From NCBI GenBank assembly GCA_023667845.1, contig JAMPIU010000143.1, forward strand, positions 126,574 to 190,573: DNA of 64,000 nt, given 5' to 3'. Under the pieces are notes generated by a model. The model was not told the origin of the DNA and searched no databases. It saw only the letters and a list, made by a program, of their open reading frames with translations. Of the stretch, positions 52,166 through 62,389 are shown piece by piece; position 1 is the stretch's first letter; the number at the start of each line of letters is the position of its first letter. The translations under genes were made by a program, and so were the position numbers. Source of the DNA: Dehalobacter sp. GTDB lineage: Bacteria > Bacillota > Desulfitobacteriia > Desulfitobacteriales > Syntrophobotulaceae.

Positions 52166-53725
52166 ATGACAAACAATCAAAAAATGATGAAAGCGGCAGG
52201 CTTCATGATGGCTGCCAACCTTGTTTCCAGGCTTCTCGGTTTTGTCAGGGAATCCCTGATGGCAGGACTGTTCGGAAAAACGGCGGCTACAGATGCGTAT
52301 AATACGGCTTTTATTCTTCCTGACCTGCTCTACTGGCTGTTGGTCGGAGGGGTGTTGAGTGCTGCCTTTATCCCTGTCCTATCCGAATATATTGCCAAAG
52401 AAAAGGAAAAAGAAGGATGGAAAGTCGTCAGCTCGGTAACCAATGCGACATTTCTTCTGCTCTGTATCCTGGTTATCGCAGGCATGCTGCTGACTCCGAA
52501 GTTTATTGAGATGCAGGTACCCGGATTTAGTCCGGCGAATAAGGAACTTACCATCTATCTTACCCGTATTTTGCTGCTGCAGCCGGTCATTCTGGCTTTG
52601 AGCGGGATTACGATGGGCATCCTGAACTCGTACAAAATATTTTGGCCGTCCGCGCTGGGGACGGTCCTTTACAATGCCAGCGTCATCCTATTTGGAGCGC
52701 TTTGGGCTAATTCCGGTGAAGCCCGGAGTATCTCCGGTTTTGCGTTTGGGGTCGTCATCGGTGCTGCAGCTAACTTTCTTGTTCAGGTGCCTTCCCTGCG
52801 AAAGGTTGGCTTCCGCTACTATCCAATGATCGATCTGAAACATCCCGGGGTCCGGAAGATTATGGTCTTGGCTGTCCCGATGATTATCATGTACACCTTG
52901 AATCAATTTCAAGTCATTGTGAATTCCAACCTCGGTTCTGCGCTTGATCCGGGAAGCTTGACTGCGGTCTGGTACTCTTACCGTCTTTTCCAAGTCCCGG
53001 TCGGAATCTTCGCGCTGGCCATCGGTGTCGCTGTTTTTCCGACCTTAACAGAGCAGGCTGCTCTGAAAAAGGCCAAAGATTTTCTCGAGACGATCTCGAG
53101 TGCAATTCGGCTGATTATCTTTATTACGGTTCCAATATCGATTGGGATGGTCGTTCTGCGCTTTCCTTTGATCCGGGTTCTGTTCCAGCATGGTGAATTC
53201 AGTGCGGGGGATACGGATATCATGGCTGTGCCGCTGCTGTATTTTTCGCTGGGGATTACCGCTCAGGCTATTATTCAGATTCTGCCGCGCGCTTTTTATG
53301 CAATGCAGAACACCTGGATTCCGGTTATTCTTGGTCTCGTCGCCATGGCTGCCAGCATAATCTGGATGTACATTTTAGTAGGTCCTTTGGCTTGCGGCGG
53401 CTTGGCCCTGGCTGTAACTCTCGGAGCCATTATGCAAATGCTCTTGCTGTTTATCGTACTGCGCCGCAAGCTCGGCAAAATTGACGGGCGCAGAATTGCA
53501 GCCGTGTTTGGTAAAACCCTGGCAGCCGCTTTGGCTATGGCAGCTGTCGTCATGATTTGGGCGAATCTGCTGACCATTTGGGTCGGAATTGGCAAAATGG
53601 GCTCCACGATTGTTTTAATCAGCGGAGCACTCGTAGGCATGCTCGTGTTTTTTATAGTTGCCCGTCTGCTGAAGATGGAAGAGTACCAAATGGCCATCGA
53701 GATGCTGATCAAACGACGCAAATAA
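52166..53725 (+). CDS. murJ: Lipid II flippase MurJ (MviN)
   Basis: Polytopic MOP-superfamily transporter of about 519 residues and 14 hydrophobic helices that flips the peptidoglycan precursor outward. Typical AANLVSRLLGFVRESLMAGLFGKTAATDAYNTAF start and VAVFPTLTEQAALKK, FQHGEFSAGDT (conserved Arg/Glu/Asp region). ATG 52166 is preferred; AAAGG lies about 15 nt upstream, and ATG 52184 is an alternative. Inserted between spoIIP and lepA. Confidence 0.92.
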   Translation: MTNNQKMMKAAGFMMAANLVSRLLGFVRESLMAGLFGKTAATDAYNTAFILPDLLYWLLVGGVLSAAFIPVLSEYIAKEKEKEGWKVVSSVTNATFLLLCILVIAGMLLTPKFIEMQVPGFSPANKELTIYLTRILLLQPVILALSGITMGILNSYKIFWPSALGTVLYNASVILFGALWANSGEARSISGFAFGVVIGAAANFLVQVPSLRKVGFRYYPMIDLKHPGVRKIMVLAVPMIIMYTLNQFQVIVNSNLGSALDPGSLTAVWYSYRLFQVPVGIFALAIGVAVFPTLTEQAALKKAKDFLETISSAIRLIIFITVPISIGMVVLRFPLIRVLFQHGEFSAGDTDIMAVPLLYFSLGITAQAIIQILPRAFYAMQNTWIPVILGLVAMAASIIWMYILVGPLACGGLALAVTLGAIMQMLLLFIVLRRKLGKIDGRRIAAVFGKTLAAALAMAAVVMIWANLLTIWVGIGKMGSTIVLISGALVGMLVFFIVARLLKMEEYQMAIEMLIKRRK

Positions 53726-53731
53726 GGAGGA

Positions 53732-53795
53732 CCGGGGGACAAAAGGACTCCCCCTGTCCCCCGGAATTCCGGAGCCGCCTTGCTTTTCAAGGCGG
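53732..53795 (+). terminator. Two consecutive hairpins after murJ
   Basis: First: CCGGGGGACA (53732-53741) with TGTCCCCCGG (53755-53764). Second: CCGCCTTG (53775-53782) with CAAGGCGG (53788-53795), followed by TAGTTT. The palindrome CCGGAATTCCGG (53761-53772) joins them. Together they should terminate murJ transcription; the first looks like a common GGGGGACA palindromic repeat. Confidence 0.6.
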
Positions 53796-53809
53796 TAGTT
53801 TGGTATAAT
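53780..53809 (+). promoter_or_regulatory. Possible promoter of lepA
   Basis: TTGCTT (53780-53785), 18-bp spacer, TATAAT (53804-53809). The -35 box overlaps the second hairpin. Confidence 0.4.
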
Positions 53810-53847
53810 GATATGCTGGCATTATATTCGGGGAGAGAAGAAAATCC

Positions 53848-55653
53848 ATGGCAAACGCTTCATCTAAAATCAGAAATTTTTCGATTATTGCCCATATCGA
53901 TCACGGCAAATCTACTCTTGCCGATCGGCTGATTGAGTATACCGGAACCATGTCCACCCGGGAACTCAAGGAGCAGGTTCTCGACTCCATGGATTTGGAA
54001 CGGGAGCGTGGTATTACCATCAAACTGCAGGCAGTCCGTTTGCGCTACAAGGCAAAAGACGGAGAGGTCTATGAGCTGAATCTGATCGATACTCCCGGAC
54101 ATGTTGACTTTTCTTACGAAGTTTCCCGGAGTCTGGCTGCCTGCGAAGGGGCTTTGCTGGTGGTCGATGCGGCCCAGGGTATTGAGGCCCAGACTCTTGC
54201 CAATGTCTATCTTGCTTTGGAAAATGACCTGGAGATCATTCCGGTTATTAATAAAATAGATCTGCCAAGCGCAGAACCTGACAGAGTCAAACAGGAGATT
54301 GAAGATGTGATTGGGATTGACGCGAGTGAGGCGATCCTCGCATCGGCCAAAATGGGGATTGGGGTCGAAGAGATCCTGGAAGCCATTGTCAAGAGGATTC
54401 CTCCGCCGAAGGGCGATGACGAAGAACCTTTAAAGTCATTGATTTTTGACTCAAAGTTTGATTCCTACAAAGGTGCGATCCCTTATATTCGATTATTTGA
54501 CGGTAAAGTCTCCAAAGGAACGAACATCAGGATGATGTCCACCGGAAAAATGTTTGAAATCACCGAAGTTGGTGTTTTTACCCCAGGAATGACGATTGTC
54601 GATGAGCTGAGGGCAGGCCAGGTTGGCTATATCGCAGGCAGTATCAAGAATGTTGGGGATACCCGCGTTGGGGATACCGTGACGGATAACGACCATCCGG
54701 CTGCGGAACCGCTAGCGGGTTACCGCAAAGCGGTGTCGATGGTTTTTTGCGGCCTTTATCCGGTTGAAACCTCCGACTTTGACAGGCTGAAGGATGCGCT
54801 GGAGAAACTTCAGCTGAATGATGCGAGTTTAATGTATGAAAATGAAACGTCCGCAGCGCTGGGCTTTGGTTTCCGCTGTGGCTTCCTGGGTCTCCTGCAC
54901 ATGGAAATCATCCAGGAGAGACTTGAGAGGGAATTCGGTCTCAGTATTATCACGACTGCACCGAGCGTTGTTTATAAAGTCAATACCACGGCCAAGGAAC
55001 AGATCTTTATTGATAACCCTGCGCTTCTGCCGCCTGAAGGAAAGATCGAATCGATTGAAGAGCCTGTGGTCAAGGCTACGATTATGGTACCCTCCGAGTA
55101 CGTAGGTACCATTATGGAACTGAACCAGGAGAAAAGGGGTACGTTCCTAAACATGGATTACATCACCGCTTCCCGGGTTAGTCTTTATTATGAGCTCCCG
55201 TTAAGCGAAATTGTTTACGATTATTTTGATCAGCTCAAATCCCGAACCAAAGGGTATGCGTCTCTGGATTATGAACTGATTGGATACAAGGAAGCGGATC
55301 TTGTGAAACTCGATATCATGCTGAACGCTGAAATTGTCGATGCACTCTCTTTCATTGTCCATAAAGACAAAGCATATTCCCGTGGACGCAAACTTGTTGA
55401 AAAGCTGCGCAGCCTGATCCCGCGGCAGATGTTTGAGATACCTGTCCAAGCCGTGATCGGAGCAAAGGTCATTGCCAGGGAGAATATCCGGGCTATGCGC
55501 AAAGATGTTCTGGCCAAATGCTACGGCGGTGACATTTCCCGGAAACGCAAACTGCTGGAAAAGCAAAAAGAAGGCAAGAAACGCATGAAACAAGTTGGCA
55601 GCGTGGAAATACCCCAGGACGCTTTCATGGCCGTGCTCAAGATGGACGATTAA
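53848..55653 (+). CDS. lepA: Elongation factor 4 (LepA)
   Basis: Translational GTPase of 601 residues acting on stalled or maturing ribosomes. G1 [14 protein letters not shown] near residue 13, G2 RGITIK, G3 [12 protein letters not shown]4 NKIDL; LepA-specific C-terminal domain with [23 protein letters not shown] follows GGGGAGAGAAG. Conserved lepA-hemW-hrcA-grpE-dnaK order. Confidence 0.97.
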   Translation: MANASSKIRNFSIIAHIDHGKSTLADRLIEYTGTMSTRELKEQVLDSMDLERERGITIKLQAVRLRYKAKDGEVYELNLIDTPGHVDFSYEVSRSLAACEGALLVVDAAQGIEAQTLANVYLALENDLEIIPVINKIDLPSAEPDRVKQEIEDVIGIDASEAILASAKMGIGVEEILEAIVKRIPPPKGDDEEPLKSLIFDSKFDSYKGAIPYIRLFDGKVSKGTNIRMMSTGKMFEITEVGVFTPGMTIVDELRAGQVGYIAGSIKNVGDTRVGDTVTDNDHPAAEPLAGYRKAVSMVFCGLYPVETSDFDRLKDALEKLQLNDASLMYENETSAALGFGFRCGFLGLLHMEIIQERLEREFGLSIITTAPSVVYKVNTTAKEQIFIDNPALLPPEGKIESIEEPVVKATIMVPSEYVGTIMELNQEKRGTFLNMDYITASRVSLYYELPLSEIVYDYFDQLKSRTKGYASLDYELIGYKEADLVKLDIMLNAEIVDALSFIVHKDKAYSRGRKLVEKLRSLIPRQMFEIPVQAVIGAKVIARENIRAMRKDVLAKCYGGDISRKRKLLEKQKEGKKRMKQVGSVEIPQDAFMAVLKMDD

Positions 55654-55664
55654 TTTTTTGCTTT

Positions 55665-55780
55665 GCTCGGGTTAGACCCTAGGCACCTCCTGCACCGTCG
55701 CCGTGCTCCGCTTGGTGTTGACCATCCATTACGGTGACTTAGTCTGCAGCCTGGGAACGTAAATATTAAAAACCGCTGTA
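55665..55780. repeat. Possible intergenic repeat element E (reverse orientation)
   Basis: Its reverse complement carries AAGCGGAGCACGG and ACGGTGCAGG, sharing the word AAGCGGAGCA with element A (19898) and GGTGCAG with element B. The similarity is short; membership in the family is tentative. It occupies the lepA-hemW gap. Confidence 0.35.
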
Positions 55781-55793
55781 TTAGGTGATTAGC

Positions 55794-57131
55794 ATGACTT
55801 CTTTATATGTTCATGTTCCGTTTTGTATAAAAAAATGTTCCTACTGCGCATTCTATTCGGTGCCTTATACTGCCCCCATTATCGCAGACAGTAGAATATC
55901 CGGTAGCGTAGATGAAGCTGATCATATGTTATTGTCAGACCCGGCCTCCGATTTGGTCTCCGTCTATTTGCACGGACTGGAACGGGAGCTTGAGCTGCGA
56001 GCGAAGGAAGCCCCCCAGGGGGTTTCTTCTCTTTTTATCGGGGGTGGAACACCCACCGTTTTGAATGCAGGTCAGTTTGACCGGCTGCTCAGTCTAATTT
56101 GCCGGTATTATTTTCAGTCCCCGAACCGGACAAACCCAACAGATATTTCTGATCCAATAAAGAATCCCCTTAGCGATGCTTCCGGAAACGGTCAGGTTAT
56201 CGAAAAGACAATTGAGTGCAATCCCGGTACACTCGACCGGGAAAAAATGATAATCTGCCGGACGTACGGGATTAACCGGATATCCCTCGGCGCTCAGAGC
56301 TTTGATGACCGTCTGCTGAAAAGCATCGGCAGAATTCATACCGCGGAAGATATTCACAGGAGCGTCACCCTTGTCAGACAATCGGGGATAGATAACCTGA
56401 ATCTTGACCTGATTTTTGGACTTCCGGGACAGAAAATGGGAGATTGGCAGAATACGCTTCGCCAGGCCATCGCGTTGTGGCCTGAACACCTTTCACTCTA
56501 TGCACTTACGCTTGAGGAAGATACCCCGCTGCATAAAGAATATGCATACAGTCAGGCAGGCAGTCCGGACTGCAAAGAAACCCTGGATGGCTTGAACAGC
56601 CGGAATCGCCTGGATCGTCTGCCGGATGACGATTTGCAGGCCGATATGTACGAATGGGCGGTTTCTTATCTTCAAAGCTGCGGCTATGGTCGCTATGAAG
56701 TTTCCAACTTTGCGAGGCCCGGTTTTGAATGCAAACATAACCGGTCTTATTGGCGAGGGCAGGATTATATCGGTCTTGGACCGGGGGCAGTCTCGTGCCT
56801 GCACAATGCTAGAACCAAGAATACGGAGGATATTGCGGGGTATGCACGGATGCTGGAATCAGGACAAAGGCCTTTGGACCCTTCTGCAACCGAAGTACTG
56901 ACCAGAGAGCAGCAGATCTCTGAATTTATGATGCTGGGGCTGCGTACGGCAGATGGAATCGACACCGTAGAATTTTCTGCCAAATTTCAAACAGAAATTC
57001 AGGATATTTATGGACAAATTTTGCAAAACTATATTGATAGAGATATTTTCCGGCTTGCCGAAGGCAGGTTGAAAATTAACCCTGCCTGCTTTTTCGTGCT
57101 CAATGCGGTTCTGGTGGATTTCATTTTGTAG
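55794..57131 (+). CDS. hemW: Radical SAM haem chaperone HemW
   Basis: 445-residue radical SAM protein of the HemN-like family; HemW binds and delivers haem rather than oxidising coproporphyrinogen. CIKKCSYCAF near residue 12 is the [4Fe-4S] C-x3-C-x2-C motif, followed by LFIGGGTPTVL, RISLGAQSFDD and NRSYWRGQDYIGLGPGAVS. It is about 60 residues longer than usual owing to three polar insertions, at about residues 28-50, 105-130 and 257-280. I chose ATG 55794 after TTAGGTGA; the GTG at 55785 overlaps that site. Confidence 0.92.
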   Translation: MTSLYVHVPFCIKKCSYCAFYSVPYTAPIIADSRISGSVDEADHMLLSDPASDLVSVYLHGLERELELRAKEAPQGVSSLFIGGGTPTVLNAGQFDRLLSLICRYYFQSPNRTNPTDISDPIKNPLSDASGNGQVIEKTIECNPGTLDREKMIICRTYGINRISLGAQSFDDRLLKSIGRIHTAEDIHRSVTLVRQSGIDNLNLDLIFGLPGQKMGDWQNTLRQAIALWPEHLSLYALTLEEDTPLHKEYAYSQAGSPDCKETLDGLNSRNRLDRLPDDDLQADMYEWAVSYLQSCGYGRYEVSNFARPGFECKHNRSYWRGQDYIGLGPGAVSCLHNARTKNTEDIAGYARMLESGQRPLDPSATEVLTREQQISEFMMLGLRTADGIDTVEFSAKFQTEIQDIYGQILQNYIDRDIFRLAEGRLKINPACFFVLNAVLVDFIL

Positions 57132-57196
57132 CTGAATTTAACGATGCTCTAAGCTGAATTGCAGCTGCATTGTACACGATTCGATGATGATTCCTC

Positions 57197-57225
57197 TTGA
57201 CATTATTTTACCATCATGCTAAATT
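57197..57225 (+). promoter_or_regulatory. Promoter of the hrcA-grpE-dnaK operon
   Basis: Consensus TTGACA (57197-57202), 17-bp spacer, TAAATT (57220-57225), 13 bp before the CIRCE operator. Confidence 0.65.
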
Positions 57226-57237
57226 ATGTTCAGATGA

Positions 57238-57264
57238 TTAGCACTCACCTTGGTAGAGTGCTAA
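57238..57264 (+). promoter_or_regulatory. CIRCE operator (HrcA-binding site)
   Basis: Perfect match to the CIRCE consensus: TTAGCACTC, 9-bp spacer ACCTTGGTA, GAGTGCTAA. Placed between promoter and hrcA, so HrcA represses its own operon until heat shock. Confidence 0.97.
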
Positions 57265-57289
57265 CAAATCAATCGGAGGTGGCACTTTG

Positions 57290-58339
57290 ATGGAAATGGA
57301 TGAAAGAAAACACAAGATTTTAAAAGCGATTGTGCAGGATTATATTGCCACCGCGGAGCCTGTCGGTTCCAGAACCGTTTCCAAAAAGTTTGAGCTGGGG
57401 GTGTCTCCGGCGACGATCCGCAATGAGATGGCAGATCTCGAAGAGTTGGGACTTATTGAACAGCCCCATACATCTGCAGGAAGGATTCCTTCCGACTCGG
57501 GCTATCGCTATTATGTCGATTATCTGATGGATCCTTTAAGCCTGAACCATGATGAAAAGAAAAATATCAACCAGGAGATCACCAGCAGACTCAGCGAAGT
57601 GCAGGAAGTCATCGAATACACCGGAAAGCTTATTTCTCAAGTGACGAACCTGACCAGCATTGTACTTGGACCAAAAAGCCGAAGCGGTATTCTAAAGAAT
57701 TTGCATTTTCTCCCCTACGAGCAGGGGAAGGCCATCATGGTGACCGTGAAAGAGAATGGTTCGGTAGAGAATAATATTGTCGATATCGGTCCGGATACAA
57801 GCCCGGAGGAACTTCAGATTCTGGCGAATATTTTCAACCAGAAAATGAGTGGAACCAGGGTACAGGATCTGAAAAAAGGCCTGATCAACGAAATATACAG
57901 CGAGCTCTCCAGAAAACGCCGCATTATTGATGGAATGATGGGTACTCTGGAAAGAATGTTTGATGATAAGGATGGAGAGTCCGAAGAACGGGTCTACCTT
58001 GGCGGGACATTAAATATGCTTGATCAGCCTGAATTCAGGGATATCAATAAAGTGCGAAGTCTCTTTTCCGTATTTGAGGAGAACAATAAGCTGAAGGAGC
58101 TTCTAAGTCATGATCAAAAAGGATTAAGTATCATGATCGGAGCGGAAAATGCTGATCAGGTATTTAAAAACTGCAGTATTATATCTGCAACCTACCAGGT
58201 TAACGGGAAACAGATTGGTTCAGTAGGCGTTTTGGGTCCGACCAGAATGGATTACGGCAAGGCGATCGCGATTGTAGACTATATGACAAACAGCTTGACC
58301 GAATTGCTGACAGAGAGGTACCGGAGGCCCCGGACTTAG
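57290..58339 (+). CDS. hrcA: Heat-inducible transcription repressor HrcA
   Basis: 349-residue repressor of class I heat-shock genes; needs GroEL for folding. Winged helix at 1-75 (DYIATAEPVGSRTVSKKF, VSPATIRNEMADLEELGLIEQPHTSAGRIPSD), then the HrcA GAF-like dimerisation domain. GGAGGTGG precedes ATG 57290 (MEMDERKHK). CIRCE lies 26 bp upstream. First gene of hrcA-grpE-dnaK. Confidence 0.97.
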   Translation: MEMDERKHKILKAIVQDYIATAEPVGSRTVSKKFELGVSPATIRNEMADLEELGLIEQPHTSAGRIPSDSGYRYYVDYLMDPLSLNHDEKKNINQEITSRLSEVQEVIEYTGKLISQVTNLTSIVLGPKSRSGILKNLHFLPYEQGKAIMVTVKENGSVENNIVDIGPDTSPEELQILANIFNQKMSGTRVQDLKKGLINEIYSELSRKRRIIDGMMGTLERMFDDKDGESEERVYLGGTLNMLDQPEFRDINKVRSLFSVFEENNKLKELLSHDQKGLSIMIGAENADQVFKNCSIISATYQVNGKQIGSVGVLGPTRMDYGKAIAIVDYMTNSLTELLTERYRRPRT

Positions 58340-58360
58340 ATCAAGAAGGGAGGCAACTGC

Positions 58361-58936
58361 GTGAACAAAGAAAAAACAAATCAAGCGTCTGCAAACGCTC
58401 AGGAAGATAAAGAATACCAGAACATTGGGCAGGAGAATGAAGAATGCCTGACTGAGGAGATTGATCCTGTCGATCATTTGCAGCGCCTGCGTGAGGAAAT
58501 TGAAGAGCATAAGTCCAAAGCGGAAGACTATTATGCCCAGATGCAAAGACTGAAAGCTGAATTTGACAATTTCCGCAAAAGAACCCAGAAGGAAAAAGAA
58601 GACACTGCCCGGTATGCTTCGGAAAGGGTCATACATTCCTTGCTGCCGGTCCTGGATAATTTTGAAAGAGCAATTGCTTCCAGTCGAAAAAACAACGATT
58701 TTGAAGCATTATCACAGGGTGTGGAAATGATCGAAAGAATGTTTCTGAAAGTCCTGGAAGATGAGGGGCTCAAGATCATTGAAACCGTCGGCCAGGAATT
58801 TGATCCGAATCTCCATGAAGCCCTGCTGAAAGAAGAATCCGACCAGCCGGAGAATATGATTCTGGAAGAACTTCAAAAGGGATATTATCTGAAGGATAAA
58901 GTGATCAGGCCCAGCCGGGTCAAAGTTTCAGGCTGA
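58361..58936 (+). CDS. grpE: Nucleotide exchange factor GrpE
   Basis: 191-residue DnaK co-chaperone that releases ADP. Acidic, disordered N-terminus (~50 residues), a long dimerisation helix (HLQRLREEIEEHKSKAEDYY, AEFDNFRKRTQKEKED) and a C-terminal beta wing (LKVLEDEGLKIIETVGQEFDPNLHEAL). GTG start after GAAGGGAGG. Operon with hrcA and dnaK. Confidence 0.96.
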   Translation: MNKEKTNQASANAQEDKEYQNIGQENEECLTEEIDPVDHLQRLREEIEEHKSKAEDYYAQMQRLKAEFDNFRKRTQKEKEDTARYASERVIHSLLPVLDNFERAIASSRKNNDFEALSQGVEMIERMFLKVLEDEGLKIIETVGQEFDPNLHEALLKEESDQPENMILEELQKGYYLKDKVIRPSRVKVSG

Positions 58937-59027
58937 TAGTATTAAGCTAAATCTCAGTCTGATCAAAGAGTATATGAGTTAAAAGAAACGAAAAATACGA
59001 TATGAGAATTTGCAAGGAGGAAATCAA

Positions 59028-60887
59028 ATGGGTAAAGTAATTGGTATTGACTTAGGAACCACCAACTCTTGTGTTGCAGTGCTTGAAGGTGGTGAACCTG
59101 TTGTAATCCCTAATCCTGAAGGAGCGCGCATTACACCTTCAGTCGTCGGCTTCTCCAAGAACGGCGAGAAACTAGTAGGTCAGGTGGCCAAACGCCAGGC
59201 TGTTTCCAATCCGGACAACACGGTTAGTTCGATTAAGCGTCATATGGGCACAAACTATAAAGTGACTTTGATGGATAAATCCTATACACCGCAGGAAGTA
59301 TCTGCAATGATCCTGCAGAAGCTCAAAGCTGATGCGGAAGCTTATCTAGGGTCTTCGGTCACCCAGGCTGTCATCACCGTTCCGGCGTATTTTACCGACG
59401 CTCAGCGTCAGGCTACCAAAGATGCCGGCACGATCGCGGGTCTTGAAGTTCTGCGTATTATTAATGAACCTACTGCAGCAGCACTGGCTTATGGACTTGA
59501 CAAAGAACATGACCAGACTGTACTCGTTTACGACCTTGGCGGCGGAACATTTGACGTCTCGATCCTTGAACTGAGTCAGGGAATGGTCGAAGTTAAAGCG
59601 ACAAACGGAAACAACCTTCTCGGCGGTGACGACTTTGACCAGCGTTTAATGGATTACATTGTTGCCGAATTTAAAAAGAGCAACGGTGTTGATCTTGCCA
59701 AAGACCGGATGGCCCTGCAGCGTCTGAAGGAAGCTGCTGAAAAAGCCAAAATTGAGCTTTCCGGCGTTGCCCAAACCAATATTAATCTGCCGTTTATTAC
59801 GATGTCTGCTGAAGGGCCGCTTCATCTGGATATGAATATCACCCGCGCCAAATTTGAAGAGCTTGTAGCAGATTTGATCGAAAAAACGATGGGACCTACC
59901 CGTCAAGCGATGGAAGATGCCAAACTTTCCTTCAACGAAATCGATCAGGTGATTCTTGTCGGGGGATCTAGCAGAATCCCTGCAGTCCAGGAAGCCATTA
60001 AGAGAATCAGCGGCAAGGAACCGCATAAAGGTGTTAACCCGGATGAAGTCGTTGCGCTCGGCGCGGCTATCCAGGGCGGGGTTCTGGCTGGTGAAATGAA
60101 AGATATTGTTCTAGTCGACGTTGCCCCGCTTTCCCTCGGGATTGAAACCCTGGGCGGTGTATTCACCAGGATCATTGACCGGAATACGACCATTCCGACC
60201 ACCAAATCCCAAGTCTTTTCGACTGCAGCCGACAGCCAGACTTCGGTAGATATCCATGTGCTTCAGGGTGAGCGCGAGATGGCTGCTTACAATAAGACGC
60301 TCGGCCGCTTCCAGCTTACCGGAATTCCGCCTGCCCCAAGAGGTGTGCCGCAGATCGAAGTCAAATTTGATATTGACGTAAACGGTATTGTACACGTTTC
60401 GGCGAAAGATATGGCAACCGGTAATGAACAGAAAGTAACCATCACGGCTTCAACCGGCTTAAGCAAAGATGAAGTTGAAAAGATGCGTCAGGATGCCGAG
60501 GCCAATGCTGAGAAAGACAAACAGGCCAGAGAACTGATTGATGCCAGAAACCAAGCAGATTCACTCGCGTACCAGGCTGAAAAGACCCTGAAGGACTTTG
60601 AAGGCAAAGGTGACGCCGCCGAGCGGGATGCGATTAAGAAGGCTGCTGAAGAACTCAGAGCCACGGCCGGCAGCGATAATGTCCAGGAAATTAATACAAA
60701 ATCGGAAGCGCTGACCAAAATCCTCTATCCGTTTGTGGAAAAAATGTATCAGCAGCAGGGAGCACCCGGTGCAGGTCCGCAGGGACCTGGCGCGGGACCA
60801 AACCCAGGACAGCAGGATACCGGAGCCGGCAAGGCAGATGACAATGTTGTCGATGCTGAATATACCGAAGTGGACAAGGATAAATAA
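59028..60887 (+). CDS. dnaK: Molecular chaperone DnaK (Hsp70)
   Basis: 619-residue ATP-dependent chaperone. Nucleotide-binding domain starts [17 protein letters not shown] and contains [14 protein letters not shown] and [14 protein letters not shown]; the interdomain linker [11 protein letters not shown] precedes the substrate-binding domain. Gly/Pro/Gln-rich C-terminal tail ends [14 protein letters not shown]. As in other Gram-positive DnaKs, the ~24-residue segment of E. coli subdomain IIA is lacking (inferred from length). AAGGAGGAAATC precedes ATG 59028. Confidence 0.98.
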   Translation: MGKVIGIDLGTTNSCVAVLEGGEPVVIPNPEGARITPSVVGFSKNGEKLVGQVAKRQAVSNPDNTVSSIKRHMGTNYKVTLMDKSYTPQEVSAMILQKLKADAEAYLGSSVTQAVITVPAYFTDAQRQATKDAGTIAGLEVLRIINEPTAAALAYGLDKEHDQTVLVYDLGGGTFDVSILELSQGMVEVKATNGNNLLGGDDFDQRLMDYIVAEFKKSNGVDLAKDRMALQRLKEAAEKAKIELSGVAQTNINLPFITMSAEGPLHLDMNITRAKFEELVADLIEKTMGPTRQAMEDAKLSFNEIDQVILVGGSSRIPAVQEAIKRISGKEPHKGVNPDEVVALGAAIQGGVLAGEMKDIVLVDVAPLSLGIETLGGVFTRIIDRNTTIPTTKSQVFSTAADSQTSVDIHVLQGEREMAAYNKTLGRFQLTGIPPAPRGVPQIEVKFDIDVNGIVHVSAKDMATGNEQKVTITASTGLSKDEVEKMRQDAEANAEKDKQARELIDARNQADSLAYQAEKTLKDFEGKGDAAERDAIKKAAEELRATAGSDNVQEINTKSEALTKILYPFVEKMYQQQGAPGAGPQGPGAGPNPGQQDTGAGKADDNVVDAEYTEVDKDK

Positions 60888-60971
60888 ACAGAATCAGTAT
60901 GAATCAGATCATTTGTTTAATCGATTGATCATGAAGAGTCCGCAGATAACAACGATATTAAAACACAAAAA

Positions 60972-61007
60972 GTACCGGTATTTAGCCTTAAAGCTAAATA
61001 CCGGTAC
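60972..61007 (+). terminator. Strong hairpin after dnaK
   Basis: Perfect 15-bp stem GTACCGGTATTTAGC (60972-60986) with GCTAAATACCGGTAC (60993-61007), loop CTTAAA. There is no T-run on the plus strand; on the minus strand TTTTTGTG follows. It may act as a terminator, a barrier or an mRNA stabiliser for hrcA-grpE-dnaK. Confidence 0.6.
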
Positions 61008-61022
61008 AACGCGCCTTGAATC

Positions 61023-61195
61023 TTAACATATTAATAATAATGGTAGTATAATGATACATTAGAAAGAGTCTATAGGTAATCAAAAGGGTCTAAGGGTGCA
61101 GCAGTATCTTTGGACCTGCTTCGGCATTCGGAGGAATGCAGGTCTTATTTATGTCTCATGCGGTCTTGTATTGATATTTAGGGAGGAGTTTCAGC
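61023..61195 (+). promoter_or_regulatory. Promoter and structured leader of dnaJ
   Basis: TTAACA (61023-61028), 18-bp spacer, TATAAT (61047-61052), then ~140 nt untranslated. In it, GACCTG/CAGGTC encloses an inner CATTC/GAATG stem (about 61113-61146), followed by TTATTTATG, like an attenuator. No CIRCE copy is present. This is the rest of the 315-bp dnaK-dnaJ gap. Confidence 0.5.
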
Positions 61196-61202
61196 TTAAA
61201 TT

Positions 61203-62345
61203 ATGAAACGCGATTACTATGAAGTTCTGGGTGTCAGCAAATCTTCCAGCGTGGATGAAATTAAAAAAGCTTACAGGAAGATAGCAAAGGAAAACCATCC
61301 CGATGTCAAACCGGGAGATAAGCAAGCGGAAGAACGCTTTAAGGAAGCTACTGAGGCTTATGCGGTATTGAGCGATCCGGATAAGAAAGCAAAATATGAC
61401 CAATATGGCCACGCCGGGGTGGACTTTAACGGACAGGGCTTTGGAGGATTTGGCGATTTCTCTGATTTTGCTGATTTCGGCCTTGGAGATGTTTTTGAAA
61501 TGTTTTTCGGCGGGGGTATGGGCGGAGGCTCCAGAAGAAAAGGCCCGGTGAAAGGCGCCGATTTGAGATATGATCTGTCCATCACGCTGCATGAGGCTGC
61601 CTTTGGCATGAAGAAGCAGATTGAAGTTCCGGTCTCAGTATACTGTACCGAGTGCGGAGGAAGCGGTGCAGCTCCCGGCACGAATCCGACCACGTGTTCA
61701 CAATGCGGCGGTACCGGGCAGATCAGGGCAACTCAGCGTACACCGTTCGGGCAAATCGCTACGACCAAGACTTGTGCTGCTTGTGGCGGAAAAGGGACAA
61801 TGATCAGCTCTCCGTGCAGCAAATGCAATGGCAAGGGTAAAGTAAAAGAAGTAAAAAAGATCGAAGTCAATATCCCGGCAGGCACGGAGGATGGATTAAG
61901 TCTGCGTTACAGCGGTTATGGCGAGGCCGGAGAAAGAGGAGGACCGTCCGGAGACCTGTATGTTGTTCTGCTCGTTAAGAAGGATGAATTCTTCCAGAGA
62001 AACGGCAATGATATCTACGTTGAAATTCCGATCACTTTTGTTCAGGCCGCCCTGGGTGATGAAATTGACGTGCCTACCCTTCACGGCGATGTCAAAATAA
62101 AGATACCCGAAGGAACCCAGACATCGAAAGTCTTCAGAATCAAAGGAATGGGTGTTCCTTACCGGAGAGGCAGCGGGTGCGGTGACCAGCATGTCAGGGT
62201 GATTGTAGCAACGCCTACCAAACTCACGGAACGGCAGAAAGAGTTGCTCAGCGAATTTGGAAAAATAACGACCGAAGGCCAGCAGCTTGGTAAAAAATCG
62301 CTTTGGGACAAGGTGAAGGATAATGTCCGGGATGCTATCGGTTAA
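61203..62345 (+). CDS. dnaJ: Molecular chaperone DnaJ (Hsp40)
   Basis: 380-residue type I J-protein. J domain at 1-70 with H32-P-D34, Gly/Phe-rich segment (GFGGFGDFSDFADFG), four zinc-binding repeats CTECGGSG, CSQCGGTG, CAACGGKG, CSKCNGKG at about 143-212, and C-terminal substrate-binding domains. GGGAGGAG precedes the ATG. Separated from dnaK by 315 bp with its own promoter. Confidence 0.98.
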   Translation: MKRDYYEVLGVSKSSSVDEIKKAYRKIAKENHPDVKPGDKQAEERFKEATEAYAVLSDPDKKAKYDQYGHAGVDFNGQGFGGFGDFSDFADFGLGDVFEMFFGGGMGGGSRRKGPVKGADLRYDLSITLHEAAFGMKKQIEVPVSVYCTECGGSGAAPGTNPTTCSQCGGTGQIRATQRTPFGQIATTKTCAACGGKGTMISSPCSKCNGKGKVKEVKKIEVNIPAGTEDGLSLRYSGYGEAGERGGPSGDLYVVLLVKKDEFFQRNGNDIYVEIPITFVQAALGDEIDVPTLHGDVKIKIPEGTQTSKVFRIKGMGVPYRRGSGCGDQHVRVIVATPTKLTERQKELLSEFGKITTEGQQLGKKSLWDKVKDNVRDAIG

Positions 62346-62389
62346 TTGCAGTTTAACGGCGAATAAGATCTGAGAAAAGGGAGTTAGCC

